A stretch of DNA of 64,000 nucleotides from Gluconobacter cerevisiae (GTDB lineage: Bacteria > Pseudomonadota > Alphaproteobacteria > Acetobacterales > Acetobacteraceae): NCBI RefSeq assembly GCF_015244675.1, contig NZ_JABCQO010000002.1, forward strand, positions 248,001 to 312,000. The letters run 5' to 3'. Of the stretch, positions 52,076-60,770 are shown piece after piece. The position numbers were made by a program, and so were the translations under genes. The notes beneath the pieces are model-generated. The model ran no database searches. It saw only the letters and a list, made by a program, of their open reading frames with translations, and had not been told where the DNA came from. The stretch's first letter is position 1. Every line of letters starts with the position of its first letter.

Positions 52076-52948
52076 TCATTTATGGGGAAGATTGGCAACG
52101 CTGTGTTCCATCGCATCGATGAGAGCCGAGTAATCCTCATCCGCATGCAGACGGTTTGAGAGGGCCAGCGCCTGATCGGCGACGGCCATGCCCGGCATGA
52201 ACGCGCCGACCTTGCGACCGGCATCCAGCAGAAGTCCCATATCCTTGGACATGAGACGGGTCGGGAACTGGGAAGGAAATTCCCGGTTCTGGCCCATCTT
52301 CAGTTTGCGCTTGTGATGCGGGCTGACGACGGCCACCTGCTGTAACGTCTCGAACACGACATCACGGTCCAGCCCGGCGGCAAGTCCGTAGGACACGCCT
52401 TCGGCCACGATGTTGAGCGTAGCCCCCATCACTCCGTTCACAACCAGTTTCAGCCGCGCGGCAGAACCTGCGGGGCCAGCATGGATCGTCAGCTTGCCGA
52501 TAACGTCCAGAACCGGCTGTGCCCGTTTCACGACGGCCTCGTCGCCGCCCACAAGCATGACCAGGTCGCCGCTCTCGGCTTCAGGCGTGCTGCCGGACAT
52601 AGGCGCATCGAGCAGGGAAAACCCATGTTCAATGGCAAGTTTTGCAAAGTCGTCCGCCTGATCCGGTGAGACGGTGGATGTATCGAGGACGAGTTTCTCC
52701 GCGGTCAGAGCAGCAAGTGCTCCGTTCTCGCCGTGCAGGGACTGATTTTCCGCTGCATCGTTCGGCACGCAGAAAATGATAATCTCGGCGGCTTCGGCAA
52801 TCGCACGAGGCGAGGACAGCATTTCCGTCTCATCCTTGCCCCCCGAAGGCGCGAACGCCACCACCGGATAGCCGGCCTTTCGCAGATTTGCGCCCATACG
52901 CTGGGCCATCGCTCCGTAGCCGATAAAACCGATTTTAGGACGGGGCAT
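52076..52948 (-). CDS. Beta-hydroxyacid dehydrogenase (3-hydroxyisobutyrate dehydrogenase family)
   Basis: A 290-aa NAD(P)-dependent enzyme. The Rossmann motif is GFIGYGAMAQRMGANL. LDAPMSGSTPEAESGDL is the substrate-binding loop and LKLVVNGVMGATLNIVAEG contains the catalytic Lys. These features fit 3-hydroxyisobutyrate, tartronate-semialdehyde or glyoxylate/succinic-semialdehyde reductases, and the sequence alone cannot choose. I chose ATG at 52948. It stands 68 bases upstream of sodB on the same strand. Confidence 0.88.
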   Translation of the reverse strand: MPRPKIGFIGYGAMAQRMGANLRKAGYPVVAFAPSGGKDETEMLSSPRAIAEAAEIIIFCVPNDAAENQSLHGENGALAALTAEKLVLDTSTVSPDQADDFAKLAIEHGFSLLDAPMSGSTPEAESGDLVMLVGGDEAVVKRAQPVLDVIGKLTIHAGPAGSAARLKLVVNGVMGATLNIVAEGVSYGLAAGLDRDVVFETLQQVAVVSPHHKRKLKMGQNREFPSQFPTRLMSKDMGLLLDAGRKVGAFMPGMAVADQALALSNRLHADEDYSALIDAMEHSVANLPHK

Positions 52949-53028
52949 GGATACTGGCTCCTTATGATGCGTTACGACAGACTCACGCATCATAGGTGCC
53001 AGAGTTTCTCAAAGTCCGGAAATTGATC

Positions 53029-53967
53029 ATGGCACTGTTTCACTACCCCAGACCGCAGCCTTCCGAGATTACTCCCAAGGAGATGTACCTCTCCCGACGC
53101 GCCCTGATCGGCGGCGTGTCAGCCTTGGGCGCGCTTGCGACTACGGCAAACGCCGCATCCCTCGAGACGCATCCCGGCCCGTATTCTGGCAACCTGACGC
53201 CGACGCCGCACGAAGACGTGACGCACTATAATAATTTTTACGAGTTCGGCATGGACAAGGCTGATCCTGCGGCCCATTCGCAGGGTTTCCATCCGTTGCC
53301 TTGGACGCTGGAGATCACGGGTCTTGTCCGAAAGCCTGTCCGTCTGGATGTTGAGCAGCTTCTGCGTTCTGCGGCACTGGAGGAGCGTATTTACCGCATG
53401 CGCTGTGTCGAAGCGTGGTCCATGGTCATCCCGTGGGACGGTATTCCGCTTGCGAGTCTGCTAAAGGACGCCGATCCCGATCCTCGGGCCACCCATGTTG
53501 CTTTTGAGAGCGTTCTGCGCCCTTCGGAAATGCCCGGCCAAAATGGCGGCCTTTCGGGTATACAGTGGCCTTATGTGGAAGGTCTGCGTCTGGACGAAGC
53601 CATGAATCCGCTGACGCTCCTTGCGCTCGGCATTTATGGCGAGACGCTTCCGAACCAGAACGGCGCGCCCATCCGTCTGGTCGTTCCGTGGAAATATGGT
53701 TTCAAAGGCATCAAATCGATTCAGCGCATCCGTCTTCTGGATCATGAACCGCCCACAACATGGAATCGCCTCGCCTCTGACGAGTACGGCTTTTATGCCA
53801 ACGTCAATCCACAGGTCGATCATCCTCGCTGGAGTCAGGCGACAGAACGCGTCATAGGCGCGCATTCCCTGTTCGGCGCTGCCCGGCAGCCGACATTGAT
53901 GTTCAACGGGTACGGTGAACAGGTGGCGGATCTGTATCGCGGCATGGACCTGCGGAAAAACTTCTGA
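53029..53967 (+). CDS. msrP: Periplasmic methionine sulfoxide reductase catalytic subunit MsrP
   Basis: A 312-aa molybdoenzyme that repairs oxidised methionine in envelope proteins. The twin-arginine signal is [20 protein letters not shown] (Arg23, Arg24), a Tat substrate. Cys126 in [10 protein letters not shown] ligates molybdenum, and [16 protein letters not shown] is the sulfite-oxidase fold core. I chose ATG at 53029, with CGGA upstream. An in-frame earlier start (52996) is possible but adds no signal feature. Its stop shares a base with msrQ (TGATG). Confidence 0.94.
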   Translation: MALFHYPRPQPSEITPKEMYLSRRALIGGVSALGALATTANAASLETHPGPYSGNLTPTPHEDVTHYNNFYEFGMDKADPAAHSQGFHPLPWTLEITGLVRKPVRLDVEQLLRSAALEERIYRMRCVEAWSMVIPWDGIPLASLLKDADPDPRATHVAFESVLRPSEMPGQNGGLSGIQWPYVEGLRLDEAMNPLTLLALGIYGETLPNQNGAPIRLVVPWKYGFKGIKSIQRIRLLDHEPPTTWNRLASDEYGFYANVNPQVDHPRWSQATERVIGAHSLFGAARQPTLMFNGYGEQVADLYRGMDLRKNF

Positions 53968-54581
53968 TGTCGTCCGATTCTACGCGGTCCCCAGCAGCCG
54001 TAGGTCGCATGTTAAAACGGCACTGGCGCGTGATTCTGTATCCGATCGGCATGATTCCGGCCCTCTGGCTCGTCTGGCAAGGACAGCATGGTGCTCTTGG
54101 TGCGGATCCGGTCAACGTGTTCGAGCGGTCGCTGGGTCTGTGGGCCTTCCGTTTCCTTCTGGCCTGTCTGGCACTGGCCCCGCTGAAACGTTTTGCAGGC
54201 ATCAACCTGCTTCGATACCGTCGTCTGACCGGGCTTCTGACATTTTTCTATGCCAGTCTGCACCTGCTGGCCTATGTCGGGCTGGATCATGGGTTCGACT
54301 GGGGCGTCCTGTGGACCGACATCACACATCGCCTTTTCATTATTCTTGGAATGGTTGCGCTGGTTTTGCTGATCCCGCTCGCGCTGACTTCCAACGCGTT
54401 TTCCATGCGTCTGATGAAACGCCGATGGAAATTTTTACACCGGCTGATCTACCCGGTGGCAGTTCTGGCTGGCATCCACTTCTTTCTGTCTTTCAAGACC
54501 TTGAATGATGTGTCTGCGCCGTATCTTGCAGGGCTTGCGGTACTGCTACTGTGTCGTGTTTTGCCCCGGAGGCGGAGATAA
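53967..54581 (+). CDS. msrQ: Methionine sulfoxide reductase heme subunit MsrQ
   Basis: A 204-aa cytochrome b-type membrane protein that carries electrons from the quinone pool or flavin to MsrP. About six hydrophobic helices are present, with the family pattern RFLLACLALAPLKRFAGINL, YRRLTGLLTFFYASLHLLAY and FLHRLIYPVAVLAGIHFFLS, which supply heme-binding His residues. It is coupled to msrP by TGATG. A hairpin shared with the convergent gene follows. Confidence 0.93.
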   Translation: MSSDSTRSPAAVGRMLKRHWRVILYPIGMIPALWLVWQGQHGALGADPVNVFERSLGLWAFRFLLACLALAPLKRFAGINLLRYRRLTGLLTFFYASLHLLAYVGLDHGFDWGVLWTDITHRLFIILGMVALVLLIPLALTSNAFSMRLMKRRWKFLHRLIYPVAVLAGIHFFLSFKTLNDVSAPYLAGLAVLLLCRVLPRRRR

Positions 54582-54605
54582 ACGGGCTCTGCTCCAGAGC
54601 CCGTT
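54581..54605. terminator. Hairpin between msrQ and the UDG-like gene
   Basis: AACGGGCTCTG, loop CTC, CAGAGCCCGTT: an 11-bp stem between convergent stops. T-runs are absent, so intrinsic termination is uncertain. Confidence 0.5.
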
Positions 54606-54611
54606 GGCGTC

Positions 54612-55187
54612 TCAGATGGTCGGACGCAATGCCGCGCGGATCTTGGGCGAAAGCTCCGTTAGCGCCGAACGGCGCTGCGCCATCATATCCGCTGGAAAGG
54701 GTTTGTTCGGAAAGTGGCACCCATCGGCCAGAAGCAGGCCATCGGGCAGATGGGTGATTTCGCCGGGCCGGAAATCAAGGCGAGACAATGGAATGCCGCA
54801 CGCCCCCAAAACTGCAATATGTGCGCTGATACCGAGTGTGAGGACCAGTTTCAGTCTGGGCATGCTCTGAAGCTCGGCACAGAGCGTGGCGCTACAGGCT
54901 TCGAGTTCGGACGGAAGCGCCAGCGGCTGTGGCGACAGAGGCTGCATGACGCTGGTGATCCGTCCCAGAATGGATTCTGGTCCGGCAAGAGCCGCGTCGA
55001 AAACGATGCTGTTGGCGTCCAGAAAAGACGCCAGTATTTCTTTGGCGTCTTCCGGATCGAGGCAGACAATCAGCATTTCGGCTGAAAGTGGCCCTGTTCC
55101 TGGCCGAGTTCCTGACCGACCACCTTCCGGGAAAGCAGGAAGGGGCGGAGGGGCGGAGGTCGTTCCGGTAGAAGCCCGAAGGGTCAT
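54612..55187 (-). CDS. Degenerate uracil-DNA-glycosylase-superfamily-like protein
   Basis: A 191-aa protein. The C-terminal half (from ~100) resembles family 4/5 uracil-DNA glycosylases: an ACSATLCAEL helix, LKLVLTLGISAHIAVLGACG like their VxALGxxA strand-helix, and ITHLPDGLLLADGCHFPN in place of the LPTYHPS loop. The N-terminal catalytic motif (GEAPG or GLAPG) is replaced by VCLDPED, and the CxxC iron-sulfur pair is missing. An in-frame stop six codons before the ATG shows the start is not further upstream. It overlaps the NYN gene by ATGA. Activity is doubtful. Confidence 0.55.
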   Translation of the reverse strand: MTLRASTGTTSAPPPLPAFPEGGRSGTRPGTGPLSAEMLIVCLDPEDAKEILASFLDANSIVFDAALAGPESILGRITSVMQPLSPQPLALPSELEACSATLCAELQSMPRLKLVLTLGISAHIAVLGACGIPLSRLDFRPGEITHLPDGLLLADGCHFPNKPFPADMMAQRRSALTELSPKIRAALRPTI

Positions 55188-55792
55188 GAATCGCTGGTCT
55201 CGTCACTGTTGATATCGGCAGGATGACGAACCGGCCCTTGTCGGGGAGGGTTACGCGGTTCAGCCTGACGCCGCGTGAACGACGGCGCGATGTCAGCCAG
55301 TTCCACGAACAGATCCGCCTGACGCCGCAGATCGTCTCCAATCATGGGCGGCGTCGAACGCATTGATGAAATGACCGTAACCCGGACACCGCGCGCCTGC
55401 ACCGCTTCTACGGCACGGCGCAGGTCGGAATCGCCACTTATGATCACGGCGTGATCAAGGCGGGCCGCCTGTTCCATAAGGTCCACTGTCAGTTCGACAT
55501 CCATGTTTCCCTTGATACGCCGTCTTCCTGAATGATCCGTAAACTCCCGGGCAGTTTTCAGCACAAGATGATAGCCGTTATAGGAGAGCCAGTCGGTCAG
55601 GGGACGAAGGGGGGAGTAGTCTTCTGTTTCAGGCATGGCGGCGTAATAAAAGGCGCGCTGAAACAGGCAGGCATTCTCGAACAACTGGCGCAGATTGCGG
55701 AAATCGACTTCAAATCCCAGATTGCGAGCTGCATGGTGGAGGCTGGCGCCGTCGATAAAAAGGGCAGTGCGTTCGTTCTGGCGCAAAAGCAT
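55184..55792 (-). CDS. NYN-domain (LabA/DUF88) putative nuclease
   Basis: A 202-aa PIN-like protein. Acidic residues at the expected sites are Asp14 (ALFIDGASL), Asp98 (GNMDVELTVDL), and Asp121/Asp123 (IISGDSDLRRAVEA). The domain spans residues ~9-165, and a basic Pro/Arg-rich tail follows. NYN proteins of this type are predicted metal-dependent RNases. I chose ATG at 55792, because the longer frame overlaps the rpoZ region. It is divergent from rpoZ and translated just before the UDG-like gene, with which it shares ATGA. Confidence 0.87.
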   Translation of the reverse strand: MLLRQNERTALFIDGASLHHAARNLGFEVDFRNLRQLFENACLFQRAFYYAAMPETEDYSPLRPLTDWLSYNGYHLVLKTAREFTDHSGRRRIKGNMDVELTVDLMEQAARLDHAVIISGDSDLRRAVEAVQARGVRVTVISSMRSTPPMIGDDLRRQADLFVELADIAPSFTRRQAEPRNPPRQGPVRHPADINSDETSDS

Positions 55793-55993
55793 GTGTGTAA
55801 TCCTGAATATATAAAATATGTTGCCCCGTGCGACAGGGGCTGACGCTGCCCTCCAGCGGGGAATGTGCTTGGAGGCACTCGGGTTCAATTCTGGAGGTAG
55901 GGCAGGCGCCGATTGCATTCGCATGAACCGCATGTTATTGCCAGCGTTCTCTCTTATTTTATTCTTTTGTCTTACCCGAAGGGGGCCTGTGGC
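55793..55993. promoter_or_regulatory. Divergent promoter region of the NYN and rpoZ genes
   Basis: Holds no gene. An AT-rich block (55807-55820) lies close to the NYN start and could be its -10. On the rpoZ side, TTGCAT then 17 bases then TATTGC is a weak candidate, and GAAGGGGG is its ribosome site. A small hairpin GCCCC/GGGGC lies at 55823-55840. Confidence 0.35.
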
Positions 55994-56389
55994 ATGGCGC
56001 GCGTAACCGTCGAAGATTGCATCGAGAAGGTTTCTAACCGTTTCGAACTGGTCCTGCTGGCCGCCCAGCGTGCCCGTGGCCTGTCGCGCGGCGAAGAAAT
56101 TCGTCTGGATCGTGAAAACGACAAGAACACGGTCGTCGCCCTGCGTGAAATCGCTGAAGACAAGGTGAGTCTCCCTGTTCTGCGCGACGGCATCATTCGC
56201 TCTCTGGCGCGCGCCCCAGAGCCGGAACCCGTTGACGAGGAAGTTCTGGATCTCATCCCGACGGACCAGAATATCTTTGGCCTGCAGGATGTCTCGACAG
56301 AAGAAGAGCACGCTCACATGGCCGAGAATATGTCTGCCGACGAAGCTGCCGCCATTGAAGCCGAACTGGGTGGTCGGGGTCGTCGCTGA
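55994..56389 (+). CDS. rpoZ: RNA polymerase omega subunit
   Basis: A 131-aa protein that stabilises the beta' subunit and forms part of a ppGpp site. [20 protein letters not shown] and [13 protein letters not shown] are the conserved core, with an acidic, less conserved tail as in other alphaproteobacteria. I chose ATG at 55994 over an in-frame ATG at 55913 that gives an unrelated hydrophobic stretch. It leads directly to the ppGpp enzyme gene 36 bases downstream. Confidence 0.95.
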   Translation: MARVTVEDCIEKVSNRFELVLLAAQRARGLSRGEEIRLDRENDKNTVVALREIAEDKVSLPVLRDGIIRSLARAPEPEPVDEEVLDLIPTDQNIFGLQDVSTEEEHAHMAENMSADEAAAIEAELGGRGRR

Positions 56390-56425
56390 TCTCTACTCGC
56401 GTACACTGAAGGGAGGATATGCTTC

Positions 56426-58723
56426 ATGCCTGATGCAGCATCTCCTCCAACGACGTCCCCGCCTGTAGCAAGCGGGGATTTCAAGCCGTCCATCGCCGGA
56501 CTGCTGCGGCGAATCGAAAGCTACGATCCGTCAGCCGATCTCGCTCAGATTGAGGCTGCCTATGATGTGGCGGCCAACGCCCATAACGAACAGCGTCGCG
56601 ATAATGGCGATGCCTACATCACGCACCCCATTGCCGTTGCCAATATCCTTGCGGGTTTCCGTATGGATGCGACCTCCATCATGGTGGGGTTGCTTCATGA
56701 TACCGTCGAAGACACCGGTGTTTCTTGTGACTCCCTGAAAGCCCGTTTTGGCGAAGACGTCGCAGCGCTCGTTGACGGGGTAACGAAGCTGACGCGGCTC
56801 GAACTCCAGTCCGACCGCACCAAACAGGCCGAAAATTTCCGCAAGCTCGTTCTGGCCATGTCGCGGGATATCCGCGTTCTGATCGTTAAGCTGGCTGATC
56901 GTCTGCACAACATGCGCACACTTCATTATGTGCAGCGCACGGACCGCAGGCAGCGTATCGCCCGTGAGACGATGGACATCTATGCGCCCCTCGCCGAGCG
57001 CATCGGTATGGACCGCGTCAAGACGGAGCTTCAAAACCTTTCTTTCGCCCAGCTTGAACCCGAGGCGGATGCGACGATCCGTGCGCGTCTGAACTTCCTG
57101 CGCGGGCAGGGGGCTGACGTCATTGAGCAGGTCCGTCAGGAACTGATGGCCCTGTGTACGGAAACCGGGATCGACAGGGTCGAAGTTACGGGGCGTGAAA
57201 AATCACCCTATTCGATCTGGGAAAAAATGCAGCGCCGGAACGTGGCGTTCGAGCAGTTGTCGGACATCATGGCTTTTCGCCTGCTCGTCCCTACGCGTGA
57301 TGCCTGTTACATGGCGCTCGGAGCGATCCACGGCGCCTATCCGATGATCGCCGGGCGTTTCAAGGATTACATTTCTACCCCTAAGGCCAACGGTTACCAG
57401 AGCCTCCATACCGGGGTGACCCTGCGTCATCCGCGCAACCAGAAAATCGAAGTCCAAATCCGCACCGCCGAAATGCACGATCTGGCAGAAAACGGTGTGG
57501 CATCTCACTGGGCTTATAAGGAACACGCGACCCCCAGCGAGCGCGAGGCTGCAGCCCTGTCGTCCGCCTTTGGTGCGCCAACCCGCAAGCTGCGCTGGGT
57601 GCAGGATCTTCTGGAAATCCTCGAGGACAGTCAGGCTCCTGACGAGTTCCTCGAAAACACCAAGCTGGAACTCTATCAGGACCAGGTTTTCTGTTTCACC
57701 CCTAAGGGGCAGCTGATTTCCCTGCCGCGCGGCGCCACTCCCGTTGATTTCGCCTATGCCGTGCATAGCCAGGTCGGTGATACCTGCGTGGGGGCTAAGG
57801 TCAACGGGCGCCTGATGCCGCTGCGGCACGAATTGCAAAACGGCGATCAGGTCGAAATCATGACCGCCCGTGGTGGTACGCCCTCTCCGTCGTGGGAGCG
57901 CTTCGTCGCAACAGGCAAGGCCCGTGCCCGTATCCGGCGTTTCGTGACGCAGCAGCAGCGGCAGGGTTATATCGATAACGGCCGTGCGGCTATCGCAAAG
58001 GCTTTCCGTCAGGAAGGCGTGGACGGTTCTGAAAAGGTGCTCGACGGTATCCTTAAGGAACTCCGTCAGGCTTCGGTTGAAGATCTGTATGTCTCGGTCG
58101 GGAACGGCCAGCTTGGCCCCAAGGACGTCGTCAACACCGCTTACCCCGAACTGCGGCAGAGCGTCCGTGCGCCCCGGATGGTGCCGGGTCTCTCACCTCG
58201 TTTCGGGCAGTCCCTTATGCTGGGCTCGGGGCATGGTGCTCCGAAAACGACAGCGCATTCCGGAAGCACGATCAGGGGGATCGGTTCAGGGATCGCCATC
58301 AGTTTCGCGGGCTGCTGCCGGCCGCTGCCGGGAGACCCGATTGTCGGCATCATCGCGCAGGGCAAGGGTGTCACCATCCACCGGCGTGGCTGTCAGAACC
58401 TGTCCAGTTTTGCAGATACACCCGAGCGTTTTCTGGAAGTGGACTGGGATTACGAAGCCCTTGGTCGCCGTCAGGGCGCCGAGCCCTATACGGCCCGATT
58501 GTCGGTGGTTGCTGCCAACGAACCAGAAGTCCTCGCGACCCTGACGAATGTGGCCGCAAAACACAATGGTAGCGTCCTCAACCTCAAGATCGTGAACCGG
58601 CAGCTCGATTTCATGGAAATTCTGGTGGATCTGGAAGTGAAGGATCTGCGCCATCTCTCGTCCATGATCGCGGCCTTCAGAACGGCTGTGGGCGTCATGC
58701 AGGTCGAGCGCGCCAAGGGATGA
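56426..58723 (+). CDS. Bifunctional (p)ppGpp synthetase/hydrolase (Rsh)
   Basis: A 765-aa stringent-response enzyme. The hydrolase HD domain keeps its ligands (His53, His67, His91-Asp92 in LLHDTVEDTG). The synthetase domain starts with GREKSPYSIWEKM near residue 255 and includes DIMAFRLLV, FKDYISTPKANGYQSLHT. A TGS domain (~418-480), a Cys/His zinc-finger-like segment (GCCRPLPGDPIVGI, VTIHRRGC) and a C-terminal ACT domain follow. Both active sites look intact, so this is the single alphaproteobacterial Rsh (often named relA or spoT). GGGAGG precedes the ATG. Confidence 0.95.
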   Translation: MPDAASPPTTSPPVASGDFKPSIAGLLRRIESYDPSADLAQIEAAYDVAANAHNEQRRDNGDAYITHPIAVANILAGFRMDATSIMVGLLHDTVEDTGVSCDSLKARFGEDVAALVDGVTKLTRLELQSDRTKQAENFRKLVLAMSRDIRVLIVKLADRLHNMRTLHYVQRTDRRQRIARETMDIYAPLAERIGMDRVKTELQNLSFAQLEPEADATIRARLNFLRGQGADVIEQVRQELMALCTETGIDRVEVTGREKSPYSIWEKMQRRNVAFEQLSDIMAFRLLVPTRDACYMALGAIHGAYPMIAGRFKDYISTPKANGYQSLHTGVTLRHPRNQKIEVQIRTAEMHDLAENGVASHWAYKEHATPSEREAAALSSAFGAPTRKLRWVQDLLEILEDSQAPDEFLENTKLELYQDQVFCFTPKGQLISLPRGATPVDFAYAVHSQVGDTCVGAKVNGRLMPLRHELQNGDQVEIMTARGGTPSPSWERFVATGKARARIRRFVTQQQRQGYIDNGRAAIAKAFRQEGVDGSEKVLDGILKELRQASVEDLYVSVGNGQLGPKDVVNTAYPELRQSVRAPRMVPGLSPRFGQSLMLGSGHGAPKTTAHSGSTIRGIGSGIAISFAGCCRPLPGDPIVGIIAQGKGVTIHRRGCQNLSSFADTPERFLEVDWDYEALGRRQGAEPYTARLSVVAANEPEVLATLTNVAAKHNGSVLNLKIVNRQLDFMEILVDLEVKDLRHLSSMIAAFRTAVGVMQVERAKG

Positions 58724-58727
58724 AGTC

Positions 58728-59189
58728 GTGATCCTCGGTATGGGGACGGATTTGTGCATGATCTCGCGCATAGAGAAAAGCGTCGAACGATTTGGCGACC
58801 GCTTCCTCAGCCGAGTTTTCACGCAGGCCGAACGCAACCATGCCGACCGGCTTTCGGGCGTTGCTCGCATGGGCAGTTACGCCAAGCGCTGGGCTGCCAA
58901 GGAAGCCTGCGTTAAAGCGCTGGGAACCGGCTTTGCTCATGGTGTCCAACTTCAGGATATTGGTGTCTGTAACGGGCCGAGCGGCGCTCCCGAGTTGCAA
59001 CTTTCCGGAAGGGCGAGGGAAGTCCTGAACCATTTGACGCCCCCGGGACAGAGCGCCCAGCTTCTCGTCAGCCTGACGGACGATCCTCCCTTCGCGCTCG
59101 CGCAGGTCATCATACAATCGGTTCCGTTGGGACTGTCCGGACAGTCCGGTCCGATTGAAGCGCTCGCCAACGCTGCCAAGCTGCGTTAA
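58728..59189 (+). CDS. acpS: Holo-[acyl-carrier-protein] synthase
   Basis: Transfers 4'-phosphopantetheine from CoA to ACP. MILGMGTDLCMISRIEK holds the metal-binding Asp, and YAKRWAAKEACVKALGTG is the second conserved motif with the Glu. GTG at 58728, four bases after the rel stop, is the start. The family core is ~125 aa. Here a C-terminal extension of ~22 residues (VPLGLSGQSGPIEALANAAK) follows, partly encoded by a perfect palindrome. lepB starts nine bases later. Confidence 0.94.
   Translation: MILGMGTDLCMISRIEKSVERFGDRFLSRVFTQAERNHADRLSGVARMGSYAKRWAAKEACVKALGTGFAHGVQLQDIGVCNGPSGAPELQLSGRAREVLNHLTPPGQSAQLLVSLTDDPPFALAQVIIQSVPLGLSGQSGPIEALANAAKLR
59130..59147. repeat. 18-bp perfect palindrome inside acpS
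   Basis: GGACTGTCCGGACAGTCC is identical to its own reverse complement. It encodes part of the acpS C-terminal extension and ends 51 bases before the lepB start, so it could be an RNA hairpin or protein-binding site. It may also be chance. Confidence 0.5.
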
Positions 59190-59198
59190 GAGCGTCTG

Positions 59199-60014
59199 AT
59201 GATCAAGGAGAACAGGCCCGTGCAGGGTTCAGAAAGTACGGGTGACAAGCCCGCACGCCGCGAAGAGACGCTTGGCGAAAGCATCCGTTATTTCTGCGTG
59301 CTGCTGCTGGCGGTATTTGCCGTGCGCTCCCTTGTGGTGGAGCCTTTCAATATCCCTTCCGGTTCGATGATCCCGACGCTGCAGATCGGCGATTTCGTTC
59401 TGGTCTCGAAGTTCAGTTACGGATATTCCCGCTTTTCTTTTCCGTTTTCGCCAAATCTGTTCAGTGGCCGGATTTTTGGTTCCGAGCCTCACCGCGGCGA
59501 CGTCGCTGTCTTCCGCTTCACGCGTGATACGTCCGTGGATTACATCAAGCGCATCATCGGGCTTCCTGGTGACCACATTCAGGTCACGGGAGGGCATCTG
59601 ATTCTCAACGGAATCGAAGTCCCCCGTACGTCTCTTGGTCATTACGAAGTGCTGGATGAGAACAACCGCCTTCTCAGTGGTGAACTCTACCGCGAAAGCC
59701 TTCCCGGAAGCGGAGGGCGGTCGCCGGTTGTGCATGATATTCTCAAGCTGACGGATGACGGCTTCGCAAACGACACACCGGAATATGTCGTTCCGGAGGG
59801 ATCTTTCTTCGCCATGGGCGACGATCGCGACGACAGCGCCGACAGCCGTTTTCAGGGCGATGGCCCGGACGATCTCGGGTTCGTGCCCATGCAGAACCTC
59901 GTCGGTCGTGCGCCGATCGTCCTGTTCTCAATGGATATGCGTCATCCCGCATGGCAGTTCTGGTACTGGCCGACCGAAATCCGCTGGAACCGCTTCCTGC
60001 ATTCCGTCACATGA
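59199..60014 (+). CDS. lepB: Signal peptidase I
   Basis: A 271-aa inner-membrane serine protease that cleaves signal peptides. One N-terminal helix (residues ~30-47) anchors it. Ser56 in NIPSGSMIPTL is the nucleophile and Lys117 in VDYIKRIIGLPGD the general base. GDDRDDSADSRF is box E. Many exported proteins here (porin, receptor, secreted small proteins) would be its substrates. Its stop overlaps rnc as ATGA, the usual lepB-rnc-era order. Confidence 0.96.
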   Translation: MIKENRPVQGSESTGDKPARREETLGESIRYFCVLLLAVFAVRSLVVEPFNIPSGSMIPTLQIGDFVLVSKFSYGYSRFSFPFSPNLFSGRIFGSEPHRGDVAVFRFTRDTSVDYIKRIIGLPGDHIQVTGGHLILNGIEVPRTSLGHYEVLDENNRLLSGELYRESLPGSGGRSPVVHDILKLTDDGFANDTPEYVVPEGSFFAMGDDRDDSADSRFQGDGPDDLGFVPMQNLVGRAPIVLFSMDMRHPAWQFWYWPTEIRWNRFLHSVT

Positions 60015-60745
60015 AGCTCTCTTCTACGGACGCCCTTGCGTCGATGCAGACAGCACTCGGACATGATTTCGCAAAGCCTGAACTGCTGAGCGAAGCCCTG
60101 ACCCATCGCTCCGCCGTGTCCGGCCGTGATCCTCGTCGCGCGCGTCGCAGCCAGCGTCCCAAGGGCACGGGTTCGAACGAGCGTCTTGAGTTCATCGGGG
60201 ATCGTGTTCTGGGGCTGCTGATGGCCGAGTGGCTGCTGGAACGCTATCCGGATGAGCAGGAAGGCGCGCTCGGGCCGCGTCATGCCCATCTGGTATCCCG
60301 CACGGTTTTGGCCGAGATCGCCGATCAGGTTGGACTTTCAGCATCCCTTCAGATTTCTCCGCATGAGGAAGATGCCGGGATCCGGCGTCTCTCCAGCATC
60401 CGGGCTGACGCAATGGAGGCCCTGTTGGGAGCGCTGTATCTGGATGGCGGTCTGGAACCGGCGCGCCGTGTGGTCCGCCAGTACTGGCAGCACCGGCTCG
60501 ATACTGCCGACCGGCCCCACAAGGAACCCAAGACCCTGTTGCAGGAATATATGCTGTCGCAGGGCCTGCCGCTCCCGAATTATGAACTCCTGTCTTCGGA
60601 CGGTCCCTCCCATGCGCCCGTCTTCCGCGTCAGCGTGACGACCCTCGGGCAGACGGGAACGGGAGAAGCCGGCAGCAAGAGGCTGGCAGAAACGGCAGCG
60701 GCAACCGCCCTGCTGAAACGTCTCGGTCAGAATGTGGCGTCCTGA
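60011..60745 (+). CDS. rnc: Ribonuclease III
   Basis: A 244-aa double-strand-specific endoribonuclease that processes rRNA precursors and some mRNAs. NERLEFIGDRVLGLLMAEWL is the signature, with catalytic Glu and Asp. SIRADAMEALLGALYLDGG supplies the second acidic pair. The last ~75 residues form a dsRNA-binding domain (DPKTLLQEY-type KEPKTLLQEYMLSQGL to the end). ATG at 60011 overlaps the lepB stop. Confidence 0.96.
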   Translation: MKLSSTDALASMQTALGHDFAKPELLSEALTHRSAVSGRDPRRARRSQRPKGTGSNERLEFIGDRVLGLLMAEWLLERYPDEQEGALGPRHAHLVSRTVLAEIADQVGLSASLQISPHEEDAGIRRLSSIRADAMEALLGALYLDGGLEPARRVVRQYWQHRLDTADRPHKEPKTLLQEYMLSQGLPLPNYELLSSDGPSHAPVFRVSVTTLGQTGTGEAGSKRLAETAAATALLKRLGQNVAS

Positions 60746-60770
60746 GATGTCATCAACAAAGGATCAGAAC

